Shown: positions 10,701-21,330 of the stretch, in pieces | Numbering within the stretch: the stretch's first letter is position 1 | How the letters are laid out: the number at the start of each line of letters is the position of its first letter | Assembly: GCA_022316685.1 (NCBI GenBank) | Contig: JAKJHU010000065.1 | Coordinates: 1,296,322 to 1,360,321 of the forward strand | Reading direction: 5' to 3' | Source of the DNA: Progne subis subis | Lineage: Eukaryota; Chordata; Aves; Passeriformes; Hirundinidae | DNA: 64,000 bases | The notes under the pieces: model-generated | The model's database searches: none | Seen by the model: only the letters and a program-made list of their open reading frames with translations | What the model was told of the DNA's origin: nothing | Made by a program: the position numbers and the translations under genes

Positions 10701-11735
10701 GCAAACACCTACCCTGTTTCCATCTGCTTTGATGTGGGGATGGCACTCAGGGCAGTGCTTATGCCAGGGCTCTTTTGTGGTCACCTGTCTTTGCCTCCTG
10801 CAATCATCTGTGGGCATTTCTTTCCATAGGTGGTGAGTCTCATCCTGTCTGACGTGATAGGTGACCCCCTGGACATCATAGCGAGCGGGCCCACTGCTCC
10901 CAGCTCCCACAGCGTCCAAGACTGCCTTCAGATACTCACGAAATACAACCTGCTGCACAACCTGCCCAAGTCTGTGGAAACGGTCCTCTCCAGCTCTCCC
11001 ACCAAGCCCACTGCTCCGGAAAACTACTCCCACGTTTCCAACATCATCCTTGGGTCCAACACACTGGCTTTGGAAGAGGCCAAGCGCCAGGCTGAGGGCC
11101 TGGGCTATGCAGCTCTGGTCCTGAGCGCAGCAGTCCAGGGGGAAGTCGGCCGTGTTGCCACACTCTACTGCCAGCTGATCCAGCTGGTCTGCCTGGGCTT
11201 CTCCAGCCTTGGAGAAGGGCCTTGGAGTGACGAGCTGAGGGGGGATCTCCTGCAGCTGGCAGCAGAGCTACAGATCCCAGCTTTGGACCTGGACGAGTTT
11301 CTGCAGGCCCTGCGAGGATTAGGGCCTGACAGACCGGTCTGCATCCTGGCTGGTGGAGAAACCACAGTCCAGCTCCAAGGAACCGGCCAGGGAGGGAGAA
11401 ACCAGGAACTGGCCCTGCGTGTGGGGCTGGGGCTGCACAAGGCTCAGGCCACAGGAGCCAGCAGCCCCCAAGGGAGGTGCGAGATCCTCTTCCTCAGCGG
11501 GGGAACGGACGGGCAGGACGGGCCAACGGAGGCAGCAGGAGCCTTCTGCAGCCCAGGGCTGGTGGCTGAGGCACTTCAGGAAGGCCTGGATGTGGAGGCC
11601 TTTCTCAGGAACAATGACTCCTACACGTTCTTCAGCCAGTTCCAAGGTGGGCATCACCTGCTGGTGACAGGCTTGACAGGCACCAATGTCATGGACATCC
11701 AGGCCATTTTAATTAGAGCCACAGAGAGATCTTGA
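7471..11735 (+). CDS. GLYCTK: GLYCTK, glycerate kinase, four coding exons (frame broken by +1 base in exon 2)
   Basis: The product is the animal glycerate kinase, which phosphorylates D-glycerate to phosphoglycerate in serine and fructose breakdown. The coding parts are 7471-7757, 8131-8283, 10071-10246 and 10830-11735, all with GT donors and AG acceptors. Read across the junctions they give about 506 residues, close to the human length I recall (about 523). The N-terminal kinase-like domain (DUF4147 type) holds LYLVGFGKAVLGMAAAAEE near residue 50, LKPHSKIQV near 100, the glycine-rich ISGGGSALLPAPIPP across the exon 2/3 junction, and LKGGGLAQ near 195. The C-terminal MOFRL domain holds GGRNQELALR and LSGGTDGQDGPTEAAGA. 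The start chosen is the first ATG of the exon, with A at -3; in-frame TGA codons at 7363 and 7390 rule out a longer start within this exon. The human protein has roughly 30 extra N-terminal residues, so a mitochondrial leader is not evident here. One surplus base near 8216-8222 breaks the frame. The family call is secure; whether the break is real is not. Confidence 0.95.
7758..8130 (+). other. GLYCTK intron between coding exons 1 and 2
   Basis: This 373 nt GT-AG intron begins GTAAGG and ends CTCAACAG. It is phase 2, with the glutamine codon split CA/G. I see no other feature in it. Confidence 0.88.
8131..8283 (+). CDS. GLYCTK: GLYCTK coding exon 2, carries a one-base frameshift
   Basis: The acceptor is CCTCAACAG at 8122-8130 and the donor is GTAGTG at 8284. 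The exon first reads DMLLKPHSKIQVIEGAKNN, then LPDEEALKGA in the frame set by exon 1. After base 8218 that frame runs into CCHPGAG and a stop (TGA, 8240-8242). The +1 frame continues as VAILELAEGLTADDLLLVLIS, which is the expected family sequence and joins exon 3 correctly. The exon is 153 nt; 152 nt would keep the whole coding sequence in frame. Confidence 0.88.
8284..10070 (+). other. GLYCTK intron between coding exons 2 and 3
   Basis: This is a 1787 nt GT-AG intron (GTAGTG to CATCCTAG), phase 1, splitting a glycine codon of the GGGS loop. The open frames inside it are short, overlap each other on both strands and resemble no protein. No repeat was recognised. Confidence 0.85.
10071..10246 (+). 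CDS. GLYCTK: GLYCTK coding exon 3
   Basis: The acceptor is GCATCCTAG at 10062-10070 and the donor is GTAACC at 10247. It completes the glycine-rich GGGSALLPAPIPP loop started in exon 2 and continues through KEKEKLTKTLASRGAAIQEL to SMLKGGGLAQLAHPAR. The glycine-rich segment probably helps bind nucleotide or substrate; that is a family-level inference. It ends in phase 0, matching the next exon. Confidence 0.92.
10247..10829 (+). other. GLYCTK intron between coding exons 3 and 4
   Basis: This is a 583 nt GT-AG intron (GTAACC to TTCCATAG), phase 0. It contains nothing else I can name. Confidence 0.88.
10830..11735 (+). CDS. GLYCTK: GLYCTK terminal coding exon (MOFRL domain and stop)
   Basis: The acceptor is TTTCCATAG at 10821-10829. 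The exon opens VVSLILSDVIGDPLDIIASG and runs uninterrupted for 301 codons to TGA at 11733-11735. The C-terminal domain shows CILAGGETTVQL, GGRNQELALRVGLGL, LFLSGGTDGQDGPTEAAGA and the closing LVTGLTGTNVMDIQAILIRA. These are the most conserved stretches of the family and make the identification secure. Between about residues 110 and 150 of the exon the sequence is more variable, as expected in this protein. Confidence 0.95.
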   Translation: MVSLILSDVIGDPLDIIASGPTAPSSHSVQDCLQILTKYNLLHNLPKSVETVLSSSPTKPTAPENYSHVSNIILGSNTLALEEAKRQAEGLGYAALVLSAAVQGEVGRVATLYCQLIQLVCLGFSSLGEGPWSDELRGDLLQLAAELQIPALDLDEFLQALRGLGPDRPVCILAGGETTVQLQGTGQGGRNQELALRVGLGLHKAQATGASSPQGRCEILFLSGGTDGQDGPTEAAGAFCSPGLVAEALQEGLDVEAFLRNNDSYTFFSQFQGGHHLLVTGLTGTNVMDIQAILIRATERS

Positions 11736-12976
11736 GAGCTCCCTCTGCAGATACCCAGACGCACTTAATTAGGAGCAGGGGGAAATGAAAACACCAATGC
11801 TGTGGACAAATGCAAACTACTTAAATTAGGGCTCACTGTCAAGGCTGCTAGTGTCTTTTGACAGAAAGAATCCACTAATTAGACACATGAGTGAATGTCC
11901 ACAGCAAAAACAAGCACTTGTAATTGGGGGGGATCAGAGGAAGGTAAAGAGGTCACATTACAGACGAGGAAACTAGATTTAAGACTTGTGACTGCTTCAA
12001 CTGTAGTTAATTCAAGGGATGTGGGGAAGTTGAGACTGTGGCAGGGCTACCACAGAGAGCCCTTGCTGCACTGTTACACTTCCAGTGCCCCCAGCTCGAG
12101 AGCAGCTCAGCAGCAGGGGGTTAGGGGTTCACTGGGGCAAATTACAGTGACTAAAGGATGTAAAGGCAGTAACAGCAAGGCTTGCTCACCTGAAGCATGG
12201 AGGTGCTGGGGGGATGTGATGTGATGTGATGTGATGGGAAGGGAACACTCAGCACCCGCTCCACATGCCAGCACAGCGCCTCACAGCTCTTCCCACACCA
12301 GGGTCCTGAGATGACAAAGACCCCGAGCCCAGCAGGATGCCCACCCAGGAGTGTGGCTAAGAAGCACAGATGGCAGAGAGAAGTTCTTGGTACTGGCTGG
12401 GTGACATAAGCAGTGCACAATGACATAGAGGATGACATACCTTCACTCTAGTGTAAGGATGGGGATGAATGAAGTGTAGTGACAAGTGTCCGGCTGGACT
12501 GTGTGGAGTCCTCCTCCAGCCTCCTTCCCTCCACAGTAACATCTTCCCTGTTGGGAGAGCCTCCGTGCCAGCAGCTCATGTTATGAGCTTTCATGGTGTT
12601 GTTTTCCAACTGTCTAGAAAACTGTCGTGCATCCAGCCTGAACCACTGACCTTTCCTCTGCACTGAGGCAGAAGTCGCTGTCATTCTGATTAACTCTGCT
12701 AATTCCAAAGAACAAAAGGCAAGGAAACCTTCATGCTCAGCTCTCCTGACCCATGCTGCTGAGCTGATCAAAGGGCAGATCTGCCAGAGCTGTGCTCTGA
12801 CAGGGAGCTTCTACCCCCACATGCACGAGGACACGGTGGTTATCGCGTTTTTGTCACCGACTGCAGTGTGATATGTGGGAGAGCAGAGATGAGTTTGGTT
12901 TCCCAGGACATAGAGCTCACGGTGGGGCTGGATTTCAGGAGGGCTTTGCCTGCAGCAACAGGCACACTAACAGTTT
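11736..12976. other. 3' flank of GLYCTK, probable 3' UTR and intergenic DNA
   Basis: No coding frame is recognised. A small tandem array of GATGT (about four to five units) lies at 12211-12236. Confidence 0.4.
12211..12236. repeat. (GATGT)n microsatellite
   Basis: Consecutive GATGT units are visible directly, flanked by a G run and GGGAAGGGAA. Confidence 0.8.
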
Positions 12977-13101
12977 GGCTGGATATTCAAAGGACTTCAG
13001 CTCAGCAGCCAGGATGACCCAGCACGTCCAACTCCTTTTGAATATCCGTCTGTTTGTTACGGAGCCTAAGTGGGAGCTGAGCTCCTTTGAAAATCCAGCT
13101 C
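12977..13101. mobile_element. Palindromic MITE-like element
   Basis: The left end reads GGCTGGATATTCAAAGGACT and continues TCAGCTC. The right end is close to its reverse complement (GAGCTGAGCTCCTTTGAAAA, then TCCAGCTC). About 26 of 30 end positions pair. A third, inner copy in inverted orientation (CTCCTTTTGAATATCC) lies near 13030-13046. Long imperfect palindromes with TTCAAAGG arms are typical of old non-autonomous DNA transposons in reptiles and birds; assigning a family would need a repeat library. Confidence 0.45.
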
Positions 13102-15239
13102 TAATGTAATAGGACACGCTTGACTCAGACTCTTTCCAGACAGACCAACCTACTCTGTGTGGCTGATCTCATCTCGTGACATAAATACACCGTTGTGCCA
13201 ACACCCTGTGGTGTCTCACTGAACAGTCGTTCTGCGCCCCGCTTCAAGGTGGATCGGAGGGTGGGGTTTTGAGGAGGATGCAAAATCTCCTATTTTGGTT
13301 TTGAAGCCAGTATCTAACAAGTAGGGATATCAGCAGGACCATCACAGGGCCCGGTGTCAATGCCAGGCTGGCAGCTGGACTGTCTGGGCTACAGTCCAGG
13401 CTCACGATAAGGCACAACCCTGGGAATTTCAAAACCCCAATCTTGCCCTGTGGTTTAAACTCATCCACGCATCTCATTTGTCCTCCGAGTCTGAAGGTCT
13501 TCTGTAGCATGCCTGAACTTGCTCACACTGGCAAACAGCTCCGAGATCTGCTGGGGAAAATCTGCCAAGCGTTACAGAGCTCGCTGTGCCCCCGTAATGT
13601 CAGGGGGTGGTTGTGCAGGAGAAGCTGCTTTGTGCTGTGTGTTTTTCTCCGGAGGTCGCTGGCAGGTCGCCTGCTCCATGCCCAGCAGGGCAGCTCCACG
13701 GGGGCAGTAACAGAGGCAGCGATACAGCCAAAAGTACGGGCTGCAGCCAGGAGAACTGGGTAAAGCTGGCTCCACAGCGTGGTGAGGGCTCCCTGGACCG
13801 TTCCGCTCCAGCGGAATGCAGAGTGACTCCGGTTTCGGGCCGGGCTGCCTGGCAGAAGGATCGCTTCAGCAGCGGTCCAGTGTGCCAGCCTGGGCACACT
13901 GCCACAGGGCCACCTGTGAGCCCCTGCCCACAGCTCTGCCACATTGCTGGGCACCACCCTGGACTTCGAGCTGTTGCTTGTGCTGCCTCCCAGTCAATTT
14001 CAGAGGACCTTGCGCTAGTGCTGGCTGGCTTCTGGGAAATGCCTACTCCAGGTAGCCCGAGCAGTGTCCTTGCTTCCTGAATGGTGGCATTTCATAACAA
14101 TTACAGAATGTGATGGGGAGGAGAGAAGTCTAATAAAAGGTTTGTTGAAAGGATGGAGCTGTTTGAAGTGCATTTCCCATCTACCTTTGCTTGGCTGCCA
14201 TATATGGATTTTGTTCTTGTCCTTTTTTTCCTAATGAGGAGATAACAGGCCAGAGGGGAGGTTCAGCCAGAGAACCCAGGCTACAGAAATACTTCTCTGA
14301 TGCTTCTACCTGGATAACCCAGAGCTCCATTTCCAAGGGGTTGCTTTGGTGGACCTTGTGCAACTTCTACCTCGGGACAAAAGGAGCACTGGAGTGTGCA
14401 CAGCCCTCACAAAGCATCGTCTCACTCCTCTGGACCGTGCTCAGCAGGGAATTGTCTGCTGTTGCTCCAGCCCAAAGCCAGCTCCCTCTGACCTTCAGTC
14501 CCTTCACAAAAGGGCAAAAGGCCCCACACATGAGCCAACATACGTTTGGGCCACACTGGTCAGGTTTAGCAGGATTTGTGACATAACGCAAATCTTAAGA
14601 CATGAGAGCATCGCTTACCTGCCTAGTAATGATTTGCCTCTGGGCTGGCAGGAGCAGTAACTTTCCCATTGGGAACTCAAGTGAGTCACACAGCTGAGCG
14701 GGGCTTTGCAGCTTGTCCATGCTGTCCCGGGTGGGATATTGGCCTCATGAGAGTAAAGCTGCGCAAATGAAGAAACCAGAGCGTGGCTGCGGTCACACCG
14801 AGCAGCCCCTGTGTGTGGGACCAGCTCCGTGCCACCCTGGCTCTGGGGTGCTTGTGCCTAAGGAGAAAAGTCACAGAGAGAGTGAGGACAATACGAGCCA
14901 CTGGGGCTTGATGCTCACAGTCCCTTCCCTTTTTATTAGAAATGAAAACTTTCTACACCAGCCAGCCTCAGGATGGAGTCCGGTTTCGTGAAGATGGCCA
15001 GCAGCTCCCTGGCCATATCCCTACACATGGGCAGGGGACACTGGGACAGGGGGTGGGAAAAACGTGCTCAGATGCTGGGTGGGGGAGCAGGGTATGTTCA
15101 GGGTTGATTTGCTCTCCTAAGTCGGCAGCTCGTAGCCAAACACTGCTAACGGCCAGGAGAAGTAACAGCGTTATTAACAGCACGAGCTTTTGGCAGTAAA
15201 TTAAAAATCTTGGCTGCCGCCCTTGGCTCTGCTCTTGCC
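13102..15239. other. Intergenic, no gene recognised
   Basis: Many overlapping GC-rich frames occur on both strands with no protein likeness. The AATAAA at 14132 is the only processing signal noted. Confidence 0.4.
14132..14137 (+). terminator. First AATAAA hexamer seen downstream of GLYCTK
   Basis: No AATAAA was seen between the GLYCTK stop and this site, about 2.4 kb away. GT-rich sequence (GGTTTGTTG) follows it. It could be the poly(A) signal of a long 3' UTR, but a nearer variant hexamer is just as possible. Confidence 0.2.
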
Positions 15240-15490
15240 TCTTAGAAGACATTAATATCACAGTTCCCCAGCATTCCCATTATCACTTCATTAAGGATCC
15301 AATAATGATAAATGTGGATGGTTTTATTTTGCACAGAGCCTGATTAATGGCCAATAATTCACTAGGTGTTAATGGGGCCCTTCCTTTATGGAGGCGTAGG
15401 AAGGGGCTGCCTTTCATCTCTTCCACAAGCCATGATTTTCACTATTTTCGCTAATGTGACAGATATAACACAAACCTTGAAAGAGTGGCT
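15240..15490. other. AT-rich block, possible conserved non-coding element
   Basis: The block carries many homeodomain-type cores (ATTAAT, TCATTAAGG, AATAATGATAAATG, GATTAATGGCCAATAATTC) with few simple repeats, set in a more GC-rich surrounding. It looks like a regulatory element; conservation cannot be tested here. Confidence 0.3.
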
Positions 15491-17079
15491 GAGGCCTCTT
15501 GAGAAACCTTGAAGAGCATCGTGCCTGGGGCAGCTCTTGCTGTCGTGGCCATTCCTCAGCATCTTTTTCCTCTTCTTCCTCTTCATCCTCCCCTGTGCTG
15601 CTGGCAATGCCTGCAATCAGACGCTGCCAGAGGCTGTCGCCCGTGTCCCAGGATGGTTGGGGACACAAGCAGAGCAGCAGATTCCCCAGGGGTGAGCCCA
15701 CCATTGCAGTCACCGGGGCTCTCCACAGCCAACGCGGTGCAGAACCAAGGGGGTGCAATGCAAGGAGTGCGCTTGTGCTGGCCTCACCCCAAAGCAGCTT
15801 GGCACCACTCAACTGCATCCCAAGAGGGCCAGGGAGCCTGGGATGCAGGAGGGAGTCCAGCAATCCTCCTCCAGCACCCCAGGGGACAGCTCTGGTGGCT
15901 CCTCCGAGGCCGGCTCCCGTGGCACACGGGCTGCTCTCCGCCGCAGGACCCCGGCGTATTGCACGGCTTCAATCCCTATATGAAGTGGGATGTATAATCA
16001 CATAGGAATAAAAAGCCATACAAGACGGGAGGCTGTGAGATGCTCCGTGCTGGAGGACAACGGGACAGTCCCTCTGCCACAGCCCCCGCCGGGATGGAGC
16101 CGGACCCCAGGGAGCCCCCAGGATTCCCCCAGCCCCTGTATGAGGTCTGTGGGGAGACACAGGAGCCCTGCATCAAACAGAGAAGAGAGGCGATGTGTCA
16201 GCCAGGAGAAAGCTTGGGAGGTCCAGAGCTGCTGGAGAGCGAGCCCCAAGAGGTGTCAGCACTTGCTCCCAGCTCTCCCAGCTAACAAGGGCCTCCCACC
16301 CCAATTCCCTGCTAGAAGCTGTTACAAGACTTGCTCTGTGCTACGCCCAGACCTCCTCCTCTCTCACAGTGCCCATCTGGGAGCATCAACCTGCAGGAGC
16401 TCCTCCAGCCTGGGAACCCTCTGCTTGTACCACCACTGTCCCCCAAGGCTCTACCAGCCCCACCAAGGCAGTGGACACCACGACCCTCCAGCACCCTCAC
16501 AAACTCCTGGGGAAGGGAGAAGAAGGGGCCAGCCTCCTCCCCGTGGAGGTCAGAGCATCCTTCTCCATCTGCTCAGGGAGAGGAGTGCCCCGCAGCTGGA
16601 GCAAGCGGTTGCAGGGAGCTGTCAGCACCCAGCTGTCAGATCCCAAATCCCCTGGCAGCCCATTAGGAGCAACTGCTGCTGCCTGCGGGAGCTCTTGACA
16701 GGGGGAGCATGAACAAGAGTGGATCCTCCCCTAAGGAGGTGGATGTGGGTGGAAGGAAACCAGGGAGCTGTTCCTCCAGTGAACACTCAGGGAGCAGCAC
16801 TGGCACGACCCCATGTTCGGGGGTGGGGGGCAAGCAGGGCGGGCTCCCCTGGGAGCCCACCCAAGCAGTGCTGGGGATGAAGCCAAGTGGTGGCCATCAG
16901 AAAGGGCTGTTTGTGCCACCTCCTCTCCTCCTGCCTTTCTGCCCACATCCCGGCAGCGATCCTGGCATCCACGGGATGGGAGAGCTGGAGCAGTGCCCGG
17001 GTCAGGGGAGAGTGTGTGGTGGTGCAGGCTCATGCAGTGCAGCCCAGACTGAGAAGGGAAGGGTCTTCTAGCTAAAGGA

Positions 17080-17113
17080 AAAAACAAACAAAACAAAACA
17101 AACAAACAAAAAC
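17080..17113. repeat. (AAAC)n/(AAAAC)n simple repeat
   Basis: Mixed AAAC and AAAAC units are directly visible. Confidence 0.75.
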
Positions 17114-18585
17114 CCAAACAAGCTCCCCCCAGGCAAAGTAGCAATACATTCTCTGGCTGCCACACAGCACCAAAATCTCTTTTTGCTGGCCCAGGACAGC
17201 ACAGCCAACCCAACCAGCAGCCTCCAGCTGAGCACCACAGTGTTGTCTTAAGCAGCTCCAGAGGGGCTGAGCCACCCCAGAGCCATCACCCTGGGCTCCC
17301 CTTAAGCCAGCAGGAGGAATTTCAAGCCTCAAGCTGCCTTTCCATGCTGCTGGGAATATCAACACTTCAAAACTCCCCCAGCAGCCTCTCTCCAGCCCCA
17401 GTGCCCAGCTTTCTCCGGGGGCTGGAGCTGTGCAGAAGGGTGGACTCTGCACATCAACCCTCCTGGGATGTCCCTGCCCATGCTGAATGGCAGATGGGCA
17501 GGAGTCCTGAGGCAAGGGTCTCCACATGTCCCCTCCCTGGGGCAGTGCAGGCAGGGGGCTGCCAGACCCCCAAGGAAGGGGGAATCCATTCACACAGAAG
17601 CTTTTTTCAGTGCAAACCCTGGGGGGGGGTTGACTTTCCACATCAGTATTTCCGAGGCTCACGCCCATTTGCTCCAAGAGTATCAAACCACATCTCTGCC
17701 AGGTTTTTGGAGGATGGAGATGTCCCCCTCTCTGCAGAGGGGGACTGCCCTGGCTTTCCCTCAGCCGGGTTGTGCCACGGAATTCACCGTATTCGACACC
17801 ATGACTCTTTAAAAAGCACAAATCCCACAGTTTGAGGGGCTTGACCCAACCAAAACCCCCAGCAAAACCCACACAGGAAGCAAAAGGTGCCAGGAATTCG
17901 GGTGGCAGGGAGGAGACGCTCCCGAGCGTCCACAGCACCAGAGGGAACCGAACACCCAACACCGTAAGGCTCCACGATCGCTCCTTGACTGCCTCCAAAG
18001 CAAGTCAGCAATTACGGGCTCATCAGCTGATGAATTGTAGGAAAAGACGTGTTTGTGAATCACTGCACCCCGGCTAGGTAAGAACACTGCCAGCGCTGTA
18101 TTTGGGAGCAATTACTCTCCCTGAGCATGTGAATCATTAGGTATAATTACCCTAATAAATAAAAGGAAGATAACTCCAGTCTCTAGCCTAATCTAGATCA
18201 AGCAATTTTCGAGGAGAGCTGTATGAAATAAAAGCAGGAGCACAAGACAGGGAAAGCAGGAAAAGGAGAGCTTCAAAACCTGGGTGTTAATCCTTCCCAC
18301 AGCAACCAAGGCCAGCAGGCAGCAGTGGAGTCTCTCCCACAGGTCCTCCCTGGAGTTTGGTGGCAGAGAATTTGCCATAGAGGGCTCAAGTTTGGATGCA
18401 GCAGGGTTGTCCCTTCCCAAGGTAGCATCCCACCGGAGCACAACTTCTCTTGGCAAAAGTTTCCCTGCTACAAAAATGTAAACAGGTTAAAAAAAAAAAT
18501 AAATTTGGAGATGATGGGGGGCAACAGTTACTCAAGTCTAATGAAACCATTTTGCTTTTCCCCTGGGAAACCCTGGAATGAGAAA

Positions 18586-18604
18586 ACAACAACAACAACA
18601 ACAA
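18586..18604. repeat. (CAA)n trinucleotide repeat
   Basis: Six consecutive CAA units can be read. Confidence 0.75.
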
Positions 18605-18840
18605 GAAAACCCCTCTAAGCCCACCCCACTCAAAGATGACATTTTGAAACGAAGCAGCAATTTTCTTCTCCACTTAAAATGTCATCACAGACTTTTGCTG
18701 TAAAAAAAAGCAGCTTTCCCTGAGTGACATTTTGAGGGGAAATGTTGACTTAAAACCAGAAGGAAACCCCCAGTCCGTGCAATGAAATGTTTCGAGCTGC
18801 AGTGAGACTCCTTGCAGGGAAATTGATATTTTTTGCAGGG

Positions 18841-18872
18841 AAAAAAAAAAAAAAGAAAAAAAAAACCAAAAA
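18841..18872. repeat. A-rich tract
   Basis: The tract consists of runs of A broken by single G or C bases. Confidence 0.7.
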
Positions 18873-20984
18873 AACCCACCCCCAACTACACATATTTAGT
18901 GATTTGAATTTCCCACGGGACAAACCCTTTCTCAAGGAGGCAAGACTTTGGGAAAGGATGGAGCAACATCACTGCCCTGTCCTGGTGGAAACAGCAAACC
19001 GCATCCCTAATTCTGGGCAAGTTTCCTCAAAAGCTTTGCAAAGCAAAGCAAAAAACCAGCAGTAGAGTCTGTGTTTGTCTTAGCAGGTGCCAGGCAGGTG
19101 GTGCTGGCTCTGTCCTGTCCCTGCAAGATGCCAGTGCAGGAGCTGCTCCTGCCCAGCCCAGCAGTGGGGAGGATGCCAAGGCCAGGGGTGCTGGCACCGG
19201 AACGGGAGCCCTGGAGAGCAGGGTTTATCCCACAGCCTTGGAGGGGAGAAATTGGATTTAGTCTGTGACTCATGGGAATCCTGCTTGTTCCCTAGGGAGA
19301 AAGAGGATTGTGGCTCACTCCTTCTCGGCTTGCAGGAAGGGCTGGGCTCTGCCTAGAGATGCTTCATGAGATGGGGCCAGCCTGCGCTGCCTCTGCCTGG
19401 GCCCTCCTGTAAGGTGGGGTTTGACCAGGAACAATCCGTGCTTGGGCTCTCCCTGGGGCCACGGTTATTGCTGCCTGGGTTTTGTTTTTTTTAATAAACC
19501 TGTAATATGAGAAGCCTGCCCAGGAGAGCAGCAGGATTATTGGCAAATATCACTTCCCATTTGCCAGGCTTTGAGGGGCTTTAGCCACGTGCATTAGCCA
19601 GGGGCAGAGAGAGGGACACAAAGCACTGGGATGGGATGGGACAGACCAGAACCGGGTCCTTTGGACACGGGGCTGCAGCAAAATCCTGCACACAAGTATC
19701 CTCCAGCCTCCAAAGGAGAGGGCTGGGTGGGAAGAGCTGTGGAAACCTAATTAGCTTTCTGATATTAATGAATTGGCACTGAAGCAAGCGAGGCAGTAAC
19801 AGTGCCTGGCACAGCTCCTGCTGCCACATCCCAGCCCCGACACTGGGCAGCCTGCACAAGGGTGGCACAGTCAGGGACACGGGGACCCAGAGAAACAGCT
19901 GCAGCGGGGGACATTCCCCTGTGGGACAGGAATTGCTAGGGGATGACGGCACAGAGAGGATGCAAAGCGTGCAGGATGTGAGGGTACACAGCAGGACATG
20001 CCATGGTTTCAGCCACCATCACCGCAGCTGACACCAGGACGTGCCACCACTTGCACAGAGCCACCTCCCCTGCCAGGGGCTTTGTGCCAGGCCAAGGCTG
20101 AGTCACTCCAGCCCCAGGTGAAGCCAGCAGCCCAAGGACAGGGCACGCCATCACCAGCTGTGCCAACAGGTGCCTGCTGGCTTGAAGACCTTCAGGCCAG
20201 CAGCTGGAGACACAAGGTGTGCAAACAAGTCTTTATTCTGGACATCTGTGTCTAAGCCCCTTTTTAGGGGCTCCAAAAGCTTTTGGGGCACCCAGCAAGG
20301 CAAGCCAAGAGGAGCCATGGGGTGCAGGGCCAAGGGCCCATGCCAAGGTGCTGGATACAATCTGTAATATTGATGAGAACTATTAATCATTAAATGCTGC
20401 TGGGCAGGGAGGGGAAGGAGCCTCCCTCTTGCTCAAGGAAAACCAGTGACCAACACCTTCTTATACTCCACAGCTGACAGCTGCTCAGGGAGGCGAAGGG
20501 GCTCCCCACACATCACCTCCAGCACTCTGGGTGCAAACCTAAGAGCCACCCACCAGCAGCTGCTGAATTCACAACCCAGCCACAGTCCCACCACAAGCCA
20601 CCCTGAGCTCAGTGTGATGCCAAAAACACGCAACACGAGCATCACTTCAGGCACAGCTTTTGGATCCAGCTCACCTCTCCCCTGCCTTAACCAGCACATC
20701 CAGCAACAAGCCCAGCCTGGAAGGAGACAAGTTCTACCCCAAAGCCTGACTAATTCAACTTATCAGCACAGCCCCACGAAACCCACGAGCAACACCACAT
20801 CCTCCCCTCTACCGCTTTAACTTCTTATAAACCCTCCTGGAAAGGCAGGAATCACTGTGCGCTGCGCTGAGCCACCAGAAGTTGATTAAGCCCTAATTAA
20901 TTGCATTAAGGTCAGCCAATGTACTCTGCGAAGGAAGAAAGCCAATAATTAAACTCCACGTGTGGTGTGCTTCTGCCATTAGCT

Positions 20985-21330
20985 CCCCGGGCTGCAGCGG
21001 CGGCGTCAGGCTCGGCGGGGTCGCGGCCAGCGCCGCTCGCCAGCACATGGCGGTGGCAGTCGGGGAAATAATTAAGTGCTAGGCATAAAACCATCAGCAC
21101 TTCAGCGGCCGGGTGACACGACCCAGCCACCAGCGGGGCTGCTGGGCAGGGCAAGAGCTGCAGGGGACGGCAGGGGGACACCGGGAGCGCGGGGAGCATC
21201 CTCTGCAGGGCACCCGGGGCGGGATGCGGCCGTGTCCGGCCGGGCTGAGCCATTTGCCCGGCAGCGCTGGGGCTGGCACGGGTCCCTGCGCGGGGAGAGA
21301 AGCCCTCCGGGCCCCCACAATAGGGTTTTG
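20985..21330. promoter_or_regulatory. CpG-rich segment
   Basis: CG dinucleotides are dense around GCGGCGGCGTCAGGCTCGGC and the GGGGTCGCGGCCAGCGCCGC stretch that follows. An AT-rich block with CCCTAATTAATTGCATTAAG lies just before it (20890-20970). This pairing of an AT-rich conserved-looking block and a CpG-rich segment is typical of developmental regulatory DNA. No exon is recognised. Confidence 0.3.

Larger units (their letters stand above)
15491..20880. other. GC-rich intergenic DNA, no gene recognised
   Basis: Long frames on both strands (for example 15990-16712 + and 17072-17998 -) have GC-driven, proline/serine/glycine-rich translations and no splice pattern. Simple repeats are the AAAC-rich tract at 17080-17113, the CAA/AAC tract near 18586-18604 and an A-rich tract at 18841-18872. 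Confidence 0.4.

Noticed and set aside
17072..17998. 308-codon frame on the - strand
   Set aside because: It ends in a translated AAAC simple repeat and has no family likeness. The opposite strand is also open.
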